The notes beneath the pieces were generated by a model. The model searched no databases. It saw nothing but the letters and a program-made list of their open reading frames with translations, and was not told where the DNA came from. Shown piece by piece: positions 47,074 through 58,984 of a DNA stretch of 64,000 nt. The stretch spans positions 1 through 64,000 of the forward strand of contig WOGZ01000099.1 of assembly GCA_009733775.1 (NCBI GenBank), written 5' to 3'. A program made the translations under genes and the position numbers. The stretch is from Alectoria sarmentosa (Eukaryota > Ascomycota > Lecanoromycetes > Lecanorales > Parmeliaceae). The first letter of the stretch is position 1, and each line of letters starts with the position of its first letter.

Positions 47074-48724
47074 CTCGTTGGCCGTCGGGATGCGGATCTG
47101 GTCTGTATCCCCAAGGAGATTGGCTGAGATTATGGCAGAAAGACGTGAAAATGCTGAAGAGATGCACCAGTGCGTCCGAGGGTTGTATGTATGGTGAAGG
47201 GAGTGGATCGTAAGATAACCTGAGGAAGGAGAAAATATAATGATAGAAGCTCGAAAATCGGATGCAGAGGGAAGTCATCGGGTCTGGAAAACTGTCTGCT
47301 ACGAGCCCAGAACCATCATCTATGACGCCGAGAACAATAAATCTCGAAGGAGGCCACAATGTGCCAGCTTCCCGGTCATATCACCTTATCGTCGGCCAAT
47401 CGACGTAATCAGACAACTTATCACACAAAAACTCTCTACCGGCATGTCTCGCCCATGGTTTTGGAATCCCGCTTCAAACATGACGAAACCCTCATCCGAT
47501 TTGAGGCGACAAGTTCCGACATTGATCGAGAAGCTCTAGTAGGCCTTACATCTCCACCATGATGTTCTTGTGACTGGTCACCGAATTATCTTCCCGGGGT
47601 TTCTCGAATTTCGTCTTGGGGGAATACGATTCCGTTGGCTTTGGAGATGGTGGATTGAGACTTGATTTTTGGGTAGGTGGTTTGATTGTATGAGCGGCTG
47701 TCAGCGTGTCGTTCGTGAGGTCTCCTTAATACTTGCGTGGTGTAACATGATCAGTGTGTCAGATTTTTAGAGAGAAAGCGATTGTGTTCAGAATCCCGAA
47801 ACAGATTTCGCAAAGAATGTGGGCCTGCCAGCGATGGCTGGTGCGCAATTGATTTCATATATGTTGTATTCTCTCTCCGAAATGGGTTCAGGGGGAGGTT
47901 GGCATGCTTGAGGAGTCGAGGATTCCCAACTATGAAAGGCAAGGGCATCCATCACCATATCATGCAATGTCAATCGCAAAGCGACATCATCTGCTCACCG
48001 AGGAATCACTTTTCTGAACTGAAGAGTTGAGTGGGTGAAGTGCCGAAAGGCCCATAAACCAAAATTGCGGCTTCCTCATCTTCGTTCCTGTGCGCCCGCT
48101 TATAGCATTCAGCCTACTGGCAAGGGGAAGAAATGGCTGGCGGGTAGAATGGCATATCGAATGTCCAGTGAGATGACTTCCCTTGAAATCGAGCATGAAG
48201 GAGAGATTTTGTCTACTGAAACTTTTTTAAAGCTCCATACCGGCATTATCATTTCGAGAAAAAGCCACGAGATGACAAGGGGGGCAATTCACGGCCGCTG
48301 CTGGTTTCTGGTAGATTTGACTCGAAAAACACTCTGGGGCTAACGGTGATGGGATGGAGAAGATCGGCCAGGGGAAAAGAATCTGGGGTATTGTGGATTT
48401 GCTGATGGAAAGGCATACGTGGGATGGGCGGAGGATTTGGTAGGGCGGGGGCGGGTAGGTGGTGTCGGGAGGGGAGGAGGGTTGGGGGTTGGGGGAAGGG
48501 GTGAGAGAGAGATTATATGTGTATTGTGCTGGGTAGAGTACGTGTTTGATGGAGTGTAGGGTCTTGTCGAGTGATAGGATGTGAAGGCTTAATTATTGCT
48601 TGATTCGCATGTATATTGACATTGACTGTGTAAATGGTATCTTATCTACGAAGACCTACGGAGAATTAATGAAAGGGCATGATGTAGACTTTCCAAAAGG
48701 GTTGATGTGGGATTCAGGGACGAG
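47074..48724. other. Intergenic region, no supported gene
   Basis: Short frames on both strands lack domains. A G-rich stretch lies at about 48421-48510. The first few hundred bases may hold the promoter of the broken methyltransferase. Confidence 0.4.
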
Positions 48725-50356
48725 TCATTCGAATCTGCCAGGCATCGGAGCAGAGTCTTCGATCGGCGTCTCTTTCTCTTCAACCGAAGCCTCCTGAAAC
48801 GGTCGCACCAAGCTTTCTTGCCCCTGCGTATCCCGATCCGCTGCGCCCTGACCATCCGCTGAACTTATCTCTCTTAGACTGTCCACCCCCAGCCTCCTTC
48901 TCGACAACTCGATACTCGTATCCGTCGTCGCCCCGTCGATGAAATCATTCATAAGCACAATCGTCTTCTCCGCCTGCAATCTATCCAGTGCATTCGCCTT
49001 AATCCATGGTAAAGTCTGCATATCCAGCATTCCCTTCGTGCTCGTCAAACAACTCGATGCCGCGTGCGCACTCACGACACTGTACAATAAGACCTCTTTG
49101 ATACTCTGCGATGTCGCTTGGCATTGGAGAACGGTTATGTCGGTCGATTCTTGACCGGCGGTGTTCATGGATTCGAAGCGCGCGAGTATGGGATCCGCTT
49201 TCAAGGTGGCGTAGGCTGCTGCGGTCCAGGAGTCGTATTTCTCGGCCATGATTACGACGATGAGACGCTGACCCGTCGAGCGGAGGGTATCGATGGGCTT
49301 GCTGAAGCATTCGCGGTGGCCCCAGGTCAGTTTGGCGTTTTGGGCAGTGGCGCATGCGGAGTTGAGGGCCTGGTGGATTTCTTCTTCGGTGGGCTTCTTG
49401 CACTCTTTGATTATGTTGTCGTAGCGGATGTGGACCGTGACTATTTCTGTCGGATTTGCGTCCAGAAATTGAACTTGAGAATCGAGGAACTCGTCAAAGG
49501 CTAGCCCGGGGATACATGCATGCTGGAAGTAGAACTTGTTGGGTAGCTTTGATACTTCCTGGAATGCGGGCAGGAGCTCTGCGGGACGAAACTCAAAGTA
49601 CCGTGCTCCAAGGGCAAGCATTACTGGAACCTGCTTTTTCTGCGTGATGGATACGCCGTACACGATATTCGGGAGCATGTGTACAAGTGCTTCGTCGGGA
49701 ATGTGAGGGAAGTGGTGCAGTCCGGGCACGATCTTGCGCAATTCGGCTACCATGTCGCTATTGACCGAAGAGAGCACTGCATCCGCTTGCTGCATGCTAT
49801 TCATCCCGTTATCATGCGGTGCGGCGAGCACGAAGCGTGAGAAGGGATGCTGGGCTTGTGGTGAGCCGGGCGGAGCGACGGCGCCCATCCAGGCTTTGTT
49901 ACTGGTAGAGCAGATGGTCACGTAGCACTGATCGTGATCAGTGAGACCGGCTTCGCCATGGCCGGCGTCGTAAAAGCCGAATGTGATAATCACAGCGTCC
50001 GTGACAATCGGGGCGAATTCGGCCTATCTCTCGTCAGCAAGTATTTGGCTGTACGCATGTTTTTGAAAAGGTAAGCCTACGGTGGAAGTCATGCTCCCGC
50101 CTTCCATATTGCCAGTCAGGCTATTGATATCATTGTATTTGCTGCCGACAATGTTGCCGTCGGGATCGAAGGCTTTCCATTCGAAGCGGCCGGTGTAATG
50201 ACTGAAGCCTTCGATGTTGGATGAATCGACTTGAAGATCTTTGGAAGCGAAATTGTCCGTGGCGGTGTTTCGGACCGAATTTTTGGGAACGGTAAATTCG
50301 ACTTGATAGCCTTCGACAGAGATGTAGCTGTACACGGTAATGCCTTTGCTGGGCAT
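48725..50356 (-). CDS. PLC-like phosphodiesterase (TIM-barrel, PI-PLC-related)
   Basis: Exons 50356-50081 and 50023-48725 join to 524 residues. The N-terminal 100 residues form a beta-rich domain of unknown type. From about residue 190 the sequence has the shape of a PLC-like phosphodiesterase barrel: VHMLPNIVYGVSITQKKQV, LALGARYFEFRP, NKFYFQHACIPG (a His in the expected active-site position), ANPTEIVTVHIRYDN and RLIVVIMAEKYDSW. The C-terminal 60 residues are charged and probably disordered. No signal peptide is visible. Family members hydrolyse phosphodiester bonds in phosphoinositides or related lipids; whether this one is catalytically complete I cannot confirm. Neighbours give no hint. 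Confidence 0.75.
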
Positions 50357-50999
50357 CTTGTCGGAAATTGGCTGGCTTAGAGGTACAAGCGGAAGAATTG
50401 ATAATGTGATGAGAAGATGGAGTGACTCGTAAATCTAAAAAGTGAGGAGGACAATGAGTAGGATCGGCTAAAGAAATGGAGAAGAATGTTACATATGTTA
50501 CATGTGTCGTATAACGATACATACTTTACGCATCCCACCATGATTCCAACCGCGGGGGCAAGCGCGAAGCTACGTACTACAGGGGTCATATAGCGTAATA
50601 CGGTCGCGGCCCGGATGATGAAACCATCTTAGCGTTCAGTAATGGTGTATCGCGTAACATGTTGCCTGAAAGAAGATAGGTAATTTTAACCGTGGCAACA
50701 ATCTTACGTGACCAAAAACTGGTGAGTGAATGTAGTTATCATACCTGTGCAATGTACAGCCAGCAGGAACTCCAAGTTATGCTTGACTAGCCAGATGAAG
50801 CAGGTGCTTCAAAATCTGACTACTTTCGGACTAGGGTGCTGGTCAGCAATTGATTCAAGTCAGAACTAATTTTCACAAGTCATCTCTTACACTACCGTCC
50901 GCAACTTCATCATCTCTCCTTTCATATCACTTGAGAAGCTTGCCTTCTTCTCTCGGTCAAGAAAGTCAAGAGATCAGGAGCAGATTCGGAGTAGTCACG
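50357..50999. other. Divergent intergenic region
   Basis: It separates the PLC-like gene and the NACHT gene, so both promoters should be here. A pyrimidine-rich leader-like tract precedes 51000. No gene or repeat is supported. Confidence 0.4.
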
Positions 51000-53900
51000 A
51001 TGGACCCCCTCACAGCTTTCAGCCTTGCCTGCGGGGTAATCCAGGTCGTCGACTTCAGCACAAAGACCTTGATGAAATGCAAGGAGATTTACAACGACGG
51101 TTCATTGTCCGAGTACCAAGAACTTGAAGACTTAACCAGCCACCTTGTCGATGTTCGAGCTGGCCTCGATCTTGCGAGCTCCCATCAAAGTGCCGAAAGC
51201 ATTCACAACCCCGACGATCGGAGCGTTTTGGAATTAGCCGAGAAGTGCTCTGCGACAGCTGACCAGCTGAATGAAAAACTTCACTCGCTGAAGATTGAGG
51301 GGCCGCGGAAAAGGCGGCAGGCCATCTTGAAGATCGTCAAGCTTCTTTGGGAAAAGGGCGAGATACAAGACATCCAGAAGCGGCTAGAGGGCTATCGAAA
51401 CGTGCTAGACACCAAGATCTTAATCTATCTGAGGTATGCATGATTTCATTGCCCAGCAGGCAGCGCATGTTACCTGAGGCTTATGCTTCCCGATCTTTGC
51501 GCGAACAGACAGCGTTTCGACTTGGCTTCTCTAGAACATAGCAAGGAATTCCAAGATCTAGACCAAAAAATTCAGAAACTTATCAACGATATCTCTCAAG
51601 GGCCGAAGACTTTCGAAGAGCTCAAGGACCTCATTCAAACTGAATATGAGAAGTCTAGGGAGCACGTTGGCAACGAGTTCCAAGAGCACGAAAGACGGCT
51701 AGCGGACGAGGAACACCGGAGACGGCTTCTTGAGAGTTTATCGTTTGACGAGATTCTTAGCCGTGAAGAAACGATTGCCGAAGCCCATAGCAAGACATTT
51801 CAGTGGATATTCGATAGATCCGGCCAGGCTGTGCGTCCTTGGGACAATTTTAGTGCTTGGCTTGAGAGTGGTGAGGGTATCTATTGGATCAGCGGCAAAG
51901 CAGGTTCAGGAAAATCGACACTGATGAGCCTTCTATGTCAGGACCAGCGAACAATAGACGCGCTGACAGCCTGGTCCAGCACGAAAGACATACTTATGCC
52001 CAGGTTTTTCTTCTGGAGTGGAGGGACAACGGTGCAGAAGAGTCTCGAGGGGTTACTGCGATCGCTCCTCTGGCAGATCTTAAACGAATGCCCTGAGTTA
52101 AGCATTCATATATCTAATATTAGAGCAGGACCAGAGCGGAATAGAATCATTTCTCGTGAACACGGTCCAATCGGGGCCTGGACAAAGCGTCGACTTCAAA
52201 AGGCGTTCCTAGAGGCGATGGACCAGCTACAGGGTTCATGTCGCCTGTGTTTCTTCATCGATGGGCTGGACGAGTTTGATGAAGACGAAGATGACTTGAT
52301 CACGTTGGTTCAAGGTATTGCGTCAAGCACTGGCGTCAAGGTCTGCTCGTCAAGTCGACCATACAAAGTGTTCGAGGATGCTTTTGGATCTTCAGCAAAG
52401 CTCCGGTTACAAGACTTGACATACAGAGATATTCGGCGATACGTGACCGATAAGTTTCAAGGCGTACCTCAATTGAAGTCAATGACATCAGAAAACAAAC
52501 GCGAGATGGACGAATTGAGAGAGCAAATAGTGACCAGAGCGGAGGGAGTCTTTTTGTGGGTCTCGTTAGCTATAAAGGATCAGATTCGCGGTCTCAGAAA
52601 CGAGGATAGCCCCAAATTGTTGCAAGAAAGACTTGCATCTTTGCCAAGCGAGGTTGAAGGTATTTATCTCCGCATGCTGCTTCATATCGATAGACCCTAT
52701 CGACAAGAAGCATCGCGATTCCTCCAGATGGCTTTGCACGAACCGTGGTTAAGCCTCTTTGAGCACGCGCTTGCGTCTTACAAGAGGCTAGAAATGATGC
52801 TCTTATCTGTTGATGAAACTTCCGAACGAGAACTGCTTTCACTGTGTCAATCGACCCGGAACAGGATCATGGTAACCTGCGTTGGGTTTCTTGAGGTGCA
52901 TGAGCCCCGAACAAGGGAAGTGGAAAGTGGGACCCCCAGCCACTGGAGCAGCGAATTAGACTCTCAGCAGCTAGAGGCTGACCCAGACGATAATCTATCA
53001 GCTTTAGACTCTGAAAGGGAAATTATAGACGATTCTGACGGTGAACAAGAGAGAGGGTTGCCAAATCCGGAGGCCGACACCCACAACCCGAATTCAACTG
53101 AGCTCACAAACGTCCAGGCCTTGGTTGTGGAATTGACTACCAAGGTCAATTTCGTCCATCGCACGGCCATTGATTTCTTAACAGTGTCTGACAAAGGGAG
53201 GGAGTTTCTGCACGCCAATTCGTCGCCAGACTTTGATCCTCAGGTGTTGTATATCAAGGCTTCACTTGGGAAGCTGAGACTGACGCGGCACACAAAGGTG
53301 CCTGTTTATTACCAAGGGAGCATAGATTATATTATGGAAAGCGTAGCCTTAGCCGAGGATCGTACTGGAACGGCGCAAACCAGACTATGTGAGCTTGTAG
53401 ACCAAACCATGTCAAGTTTAGACCATGGGCATCCGGACTGGCGTCCAAACTCTCACTGGTGTGCACGATGGGGAAAGCTGGCGAGACTTCAAGAAGATCG
53501 AGAACAGGACAAATCATGTTCGAGTACGATGACAAGTTCTCGATCAAGCTCGAGGGACTCATTTTACTCCACTTTGAGCGAGCCTACTACCCGAGACGAT
53601 TCCAATACCGCGCTGACGACACCATTAGGTTTCCTGAGTTTTGCAGCTTCACACGGTCTCTGTCACTATGTAGAGCAACAGCTCGATTGCCGGGAGAAGA
53701 GCGGTGGTCCAGAAACATTGGACTACTTGTTATGGTACTCTACAATCTCCATTTATCATAGCTCGAATGGGTACTCCCCACATACTAGGGTCTTGAAAGT
53801 TGTGACTGAGCTCCTGAGACGAGGTGCTAACCCGAACACGGAGATTCTCAAAAGGACGATATGGGAGGAATTTCAGGGACTCATGCTTTTTCACCTGGGC

Positions 53901-54557
53901 GATGTGAGCAGAATTCATCTTCCCTCCAACATTTGGGATAATGTCACGCCGGCTATCAGTGCTTTTCTTGAGTGCGGGGCAGATGTTCATGCAATTTGGA
54001 CTTACCATATCAGCCGTGTGATGTACCTGGGTTCCCGTCGGGATGAAGCCATTCTTCCACTTGAGAACATAGCTAGGATGTGTTCATTTGATATACAGGT
54101 ATCAGCTCTATCCGTAATTCAATTATGTCTGAGATCGGAGCCGGTGTTTCCTCGTATCTGGGAGATGTGCCTTGCCAGGGGCGCTCTCTCGCATTCAAAG
54201 TGTACGATTCTCGAGGTCATTTCCTTTGATGATGAGAGGCATACAGAATATAGGAAACGGTACGAGCTATCTGAGCAGGAATCAAACGACTTCCTTGAGT
54301 TGTTCGAGCAATATATGGTATTTTGCGAAACCGGGCAATATGTGGACTTAAGGCGTCGGATCATGGAGTTCTACGACATGCTCGACAAAGTTCGTCCTTA
54401 CTCATCGACATCTTGCTTCAATAATATTTATCTACCAGCTGACAAGCGAGGATCTGAGTGGAGCACATATACTTCCCGATTCCAGCCCGGCACTCCGGGT
54501 ATCGAGAGAGCCAAAGCCGACGATCGCCAAAAGTACTCCGAAGCACGTTCTTCATGA
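51000..54557 (+). CDS. NACHT-domain STAND protein (NLR-like), intact
   Basis: Exons 51000-51433 and 51509-54557 join in phase to 1160 residues. The N-terminus MDPLTAFSLACGVIQVVDF and the helices after it are a fungal STAND N-terminal domain. A coiled, charged linker (about 150-240) leads to NACHT with Walker A GKAGSGKST (274-282) and Walker B FFIDGLDEF (394-402). VCSSSRPYKVFEDAF and the helical and winged-helix region ending FVHRTAIDFL match fungal NACHT proteins with a DUF7791-like region. The last 450 residues carry no obvious WD, ankyrin or TPR repeats. Intact relatives oligomerise on ligand binding and trigger cell death or defence. It opens a group of three STAND/AAA genes. Confidence 0.88.
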
Positions 54558-56020
54558 GTTCATCTTTACCATACCCATAATACTCTCCAAGACCTCAGGC
54601 ATCGACCCAGGTTTCTCCTCTTCGCCGCTCGAGCTTCAAGGTATTGATTGCGATTGGCTTCTACGAATCTCAACGACGCGTCCGCTGTTTGACCAATATG
54701 ATACGGCACCAGGCCAAAGCAATTCAGCACTGCTCCTACAGGATCGCGTTGCGCATCGGTGCTGCGGATAGGAATTCGCCCCACGCGAGTCTTGGGGTTT
54801 CACGAACGTGTCTTTGGCCGGAAAGATGACGGCATTTGCCTACGTTTCCTGGAACCTGAGTGGTGGGAGTGGTAATGTGACGCCACAGATGGACGAGGAG
54901 AATTCCCGTTGGCTCGAGTCCTTGCGGACGGAGGACGTGGAGGTCGAGGTGGGATATTCTGGAGGGGCGATTGAAGGGGGAGAACTTTTGGGCGGCGGAG
55001 GGCTTTGATGAACGGGAAATGGGAAGCGTGGGTGGGGCTTGAGATGAGGGAGGGCGTGTGATGTGCGTTGAGACAGACAATGGAGGGTCGAATGAGATTG
55101 GGCGGACAATGGATGATGGTTTTTCTGCTGGACAAGATGGAATGGTGGGTCATGAATTGTTGATCAGGTATCTTTAACCTTATCTCACATAACTTTTGAA
55201 ATGCACTCTTCACCATCACAATATAGGGATTGCCTTCCCACTTCCTTTTGTTCTTCTCTTTCTTCCGTTGCGTTGACTTATTGCAGCTCCTTTTTGTTAC
55301 TCATCCTTTCTTTTTTTATAGACCTTTCTTCTTTCCTTCCTTCCTTCCTATTTTCGTTCCTCCCTTCTTCGCCTCCTAGCTTCCTCGTTTCGTCGTTTCC
55401 TCGCGTTCTCGCTTCCTTACTTCCTCGCTTCTTTGCTCCTCACTTCCTCTCGCTTTTGAAAATCTCCTTCATAAAACCTTATTACATTATATTTCGATTC
55501 AACCCGTCGTCGTTCATTATTATAAAGCTGCCTTTCGGCGGATTGTGTTTTTTTTGCAGAACTCAGGAATTGATTTTGGTATTAGAGAAGAGGGTGAGGA
55601 TGATGAGCAGGAAAGCGGGTAGAAGTTGAGGCGGTAGATGGTGTGGATGGTGACACAGTTGGTATGAGAAGGGAATGAAGAAAAGGGTACGGAGAAGCGA
55701 GGGGTGGGAGGTTCTTCCGGCGTAAGCGAGGTGTGGCGTGGGGTTCTTGAAGGGGGAGCTGAGGGTTCAAAGAAGTGTGTTTATGCAATTGATGCGGTGT
55801 TTGGAGCATCGAGATTCGGAAGCCTCTGTGATTCCTATTTTGTTCATCGAGGCTGATGGCTTTTACGGAATTGAGTAGGATGTATGGGTGATATAGTTCA
55901 AACGTCTATTCGTACTCGAGACTTGTTGTAGGAACGGATAAAAATAGTCACTAGAGAGTCACGATCCACAAACTCGACTTGGACACTTGGATAGTTCCTC
56001 GCAATCAATCACTCACAACC
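54558..56020. other. Intergenic region, low complexity, no supported gene
   Basis: It lies between the 3' ends of the two STAND-type genes. Positions 55250-55460 are a CT-rich tract with TTCC repeats. No frame shows a domain. Confidence 0.45.
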
Positions 56021-58369
56021 TCATCTTGTATTTGTAACGGCCAAGTTCGAATCAACGCTAGCACTCCATTTCATCCCGGTAAACCCCCCCCGCGCTGGCA
56101 CCTTCGTCGGCATCCAAATCACATCCCCTGTTTGATCTAGCATATCCTTATAAAGCACGCGGCTGTTCCATGGGCTCATCAGAAGCAGTTTGAACGCGCA
56201 TCCGCTCTCTCTTCTTGTTCGCTCAACAACATCCACGAGGGCTTGTACTACTATGCTAGCCTCTTCGCACACTGTGGGGTTATCTTCGTAAAAGCTAACA
56301 GCGTCTAGGACGCAGAAGACTACGATGTACTGCGGGAGTTGCGTGATGAGCAGGTCAAAGACATCGCATAGATCGTTGACGTCGTCGTAGTTGAGATTCT
56401 GCATGCGTTGAATGGTGCGGAGATCAAAGTCGCGGTATGCGAGGAGGAGTTGTGCGAGTAGACTTCTCATCATCCCGTCTGGTCCGGAATCTGGATCGTC
56501 TTTGGAGAGATGTTCGCCGCAGAAGAAGGCTAGAGGGAGGGTCATTCGTGGTTCTGGTAGGGGGTGGCTAGGGGTGGGTGTGATTGAGTCGACGAGCTTG
56601 GCGCAGATGAAGGACGCGGGTTGCTGTCTTGTAGTTCCCTTGTGGTTGGCGTTGATGAATAAAGCAGAGGATTCAGGAGTGGTGATCCATTTTTGTAGCT
56701 TATGGGAGTGCATGATTGCCATTACCCGGTCCTGGTCTTGCGTTGGCAATGTCCAAATGGTCTGGAGTTTGGCCTCTACGTCCTGTTCCAGCACGGAATC
56801 TTCGTATTCGAGCCCGGTCAGGAGCTGCTGCCGAAATCGTCGTCGCTCTGTAGGGCGAGTCAGCTTGGACACCCATGACCGCCCAGTGGAGCGTACCTCT
56901 GAGCAACTGGGATTCCGACGCTACTTTGCGCACGGGAAGCATTGGCCCTCGGACTGGGTGGAATCAGTAGGATAGAACTCGGGCCTGGAACTGGGACTGA
57001 CCGTCTTGTGTTCTGTAATCCATCCGATCACTGCTGGCAAGAAAATTCTCAAGAGTCTCTTTCACGGTTGACTCTATCAACTCTTTAGTCTTACTTTCTG
57101 ACATCTCGTTGAACCGACTCGCCATCGCCCCCATCATTTGCTGTATGTTCCCAGCTTCGGTCACGACAATGTTGCTCAGCAGATTATTCTGCTGAAATGA
57201 TTCAATCTTCAAGCGATCCAATTGTCCCACAACCTCCTGATGATTATTCCGCGAATCCTTCTGGTGCGACCTGACTGTCTCATTCGTTTGTACCGTTGTC
57301 TCATACGAGCATAGTCTCGCACAGTCGTCGAATCGTTGAGAGTTAGTTCTCATGGTTTGAATTAAATCGCTCAATTGCTGTTCGTAGGAGCTTTGCTTGA
57401 AGAGGCTTTTGGAAAACTTTTCTGAGTTACGGTTTAGTACCCATCGCTTCCTGATCTACGAGTGGCAGGCCTGACTTATAGCTTTCTCCTTGTACCATTC
57501 AACAATGTGGCGTAGCGCAGCTAACGTCGCGGAATAGAGAGCGGCACTGCACTGATGGAGTGCTTTGGATTTCTTGAAGGCACCTAGTGCTCGATGTGTG
57601 CTCGCGAGTAAGATTGGAATCTCAGCCAAGGCTTCGCAGATCTCGCTGCGAAGGTCCTGCAAGCGCGCCGCCGCCTGTTGACAGTCAGCATACTTGCGTA
57701 TCAATCGTTGCGTTGGCGCGAACACTAAAGATAAGCTTCAGGCCCCCACAGAGTATAGAGAGGTACTGTGATTGAGTGGGTAAGAGGCCTGCCCAGGCGT
57801 CAAACACCTGATTGTTGACCCCAAAGCTGCGAAGGCCTTTGCGAATCTTTCCCCAAAAGCCGGGGACATCGTTGTAACGCTCGGATGCAGCATTCACTTC
57901 CGCAAGAACCTCCTCCCATGTATGTGTCGCATCGTTTACGATGTTTGTCTTGTATTTCGAGCCCTGCGTTGTTTTCTCGTAGGTTTCAATAGCCGCTTTG
58001 AAGAGTCGTTTTTCACTTGCAGCATCTTTGTACAATTCTTCGCTTTACCGAGTCAACGACGAAACGACATCTGCCTTGAGACGCTGCCTACAGTGGAAGA
58101 TCATCGTCATCATCATCATCACCATCAACATCGTTCCGACCGAGACGGCCGGGGGTAGATCGCTGTTCACGCGCCGCCAACGAAGGCAGTGTCGTCTCAT
58201 CAGTGGAACCTATCTGTGGTAATGTGGCAGCTGCTTCTTCACGGTCTCTCAGGGCCTTGAATGCAGGATGAATATTTCGAGGCAGCTGCCTCTGTATATA
58301 AGTGTGAACAATGCCGTACAGCCTAGGTCGTGTGACGGCAGCAGCTTCGGAGGAAGCATTGCTTTCCAT
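56021..58369 (-). CDS. DUF7708-like STAND-type protein, P-loop not evident
   Basis: Five exons (58369-58123, 58037-57694, 57656-57460, 57405-57002, 56847-56021) give 672 residues with all phases matching. After a variable N-terminus ending in an acidic run, FWGKIRKGLRSFG, QSQYLSILCGGLKLIF and RSEICEALAEIPILL match the DUF7708 helical domain found at the front of many fungal STAND proteins. A coiled coil follows (QEVVGQLDRLKIESF). The C-terminal 270 residues have NTPase-like strands, including IVVFCVLDAVSFYED at a Walker B-like place, but no GxxxxGK. It may be a catalytically dead relative. Intron 2 (57693-57657) would be only 37 nt, and intron 1 is the least certain. Confidence 0.65.
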
Positions 58370-58984
58370 TGCGGACGCAATGTAAAGAATTGAAGTTGGA
58401 CAAATAGCTCTATTGTCCCTAGAAGTGCTTTCCAGACATGTTGAATGCGTCTGAGGACGAGCGCATTGTCTTGATCATGGTCTTCAACAGTCCAAAGACC
58501 AAATGTAGATGCAGCGAACCTGAGTCAGGGTATTCTTGGACGCCCTACTTTTGGTGGGCTATGCATTAGTCATGTCAAACAACCTCTTCTCATTGGTTGA
58601 AATTCAAAGTCGCTTCGACAACTTTGCTTCGCCCCTGAAAGTACATGAGCATCACCATCATTACAAGAAAATAGAAAACAGCTACACCATTGTACCATCG
58701 CCATTAGGAATCGACCCTCAATACCATCAAATACCATTAGCAAACATTACATGCACCATTGCACAGTCCTCTCGCTTGGTGACAGCGGCTTCGCAAACCA
58801 GTGATTGCAGCTAACTAAATATAGTTAGCATAGATTACTCGGTGCGGCCATCTGCCGGTCAGCTAATACATCCTTGTTCACTGCCTTTTAGACCGAGGGT
58901 CATTTCCAGAAATTCCGGCCACGCTAAATTAGCTCCCACCTACTTTTTCTCCCATTTTTTCATCCTTTTTGTTTACATTAATCA
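58370..58984. other. Region upstream of the DUF7708-like gene
   Basis: Normal base composition, no supported gene. It should hold the promoter of the leftward gene. The frame at 58536-58814 has no features. Confidence 0.35.
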
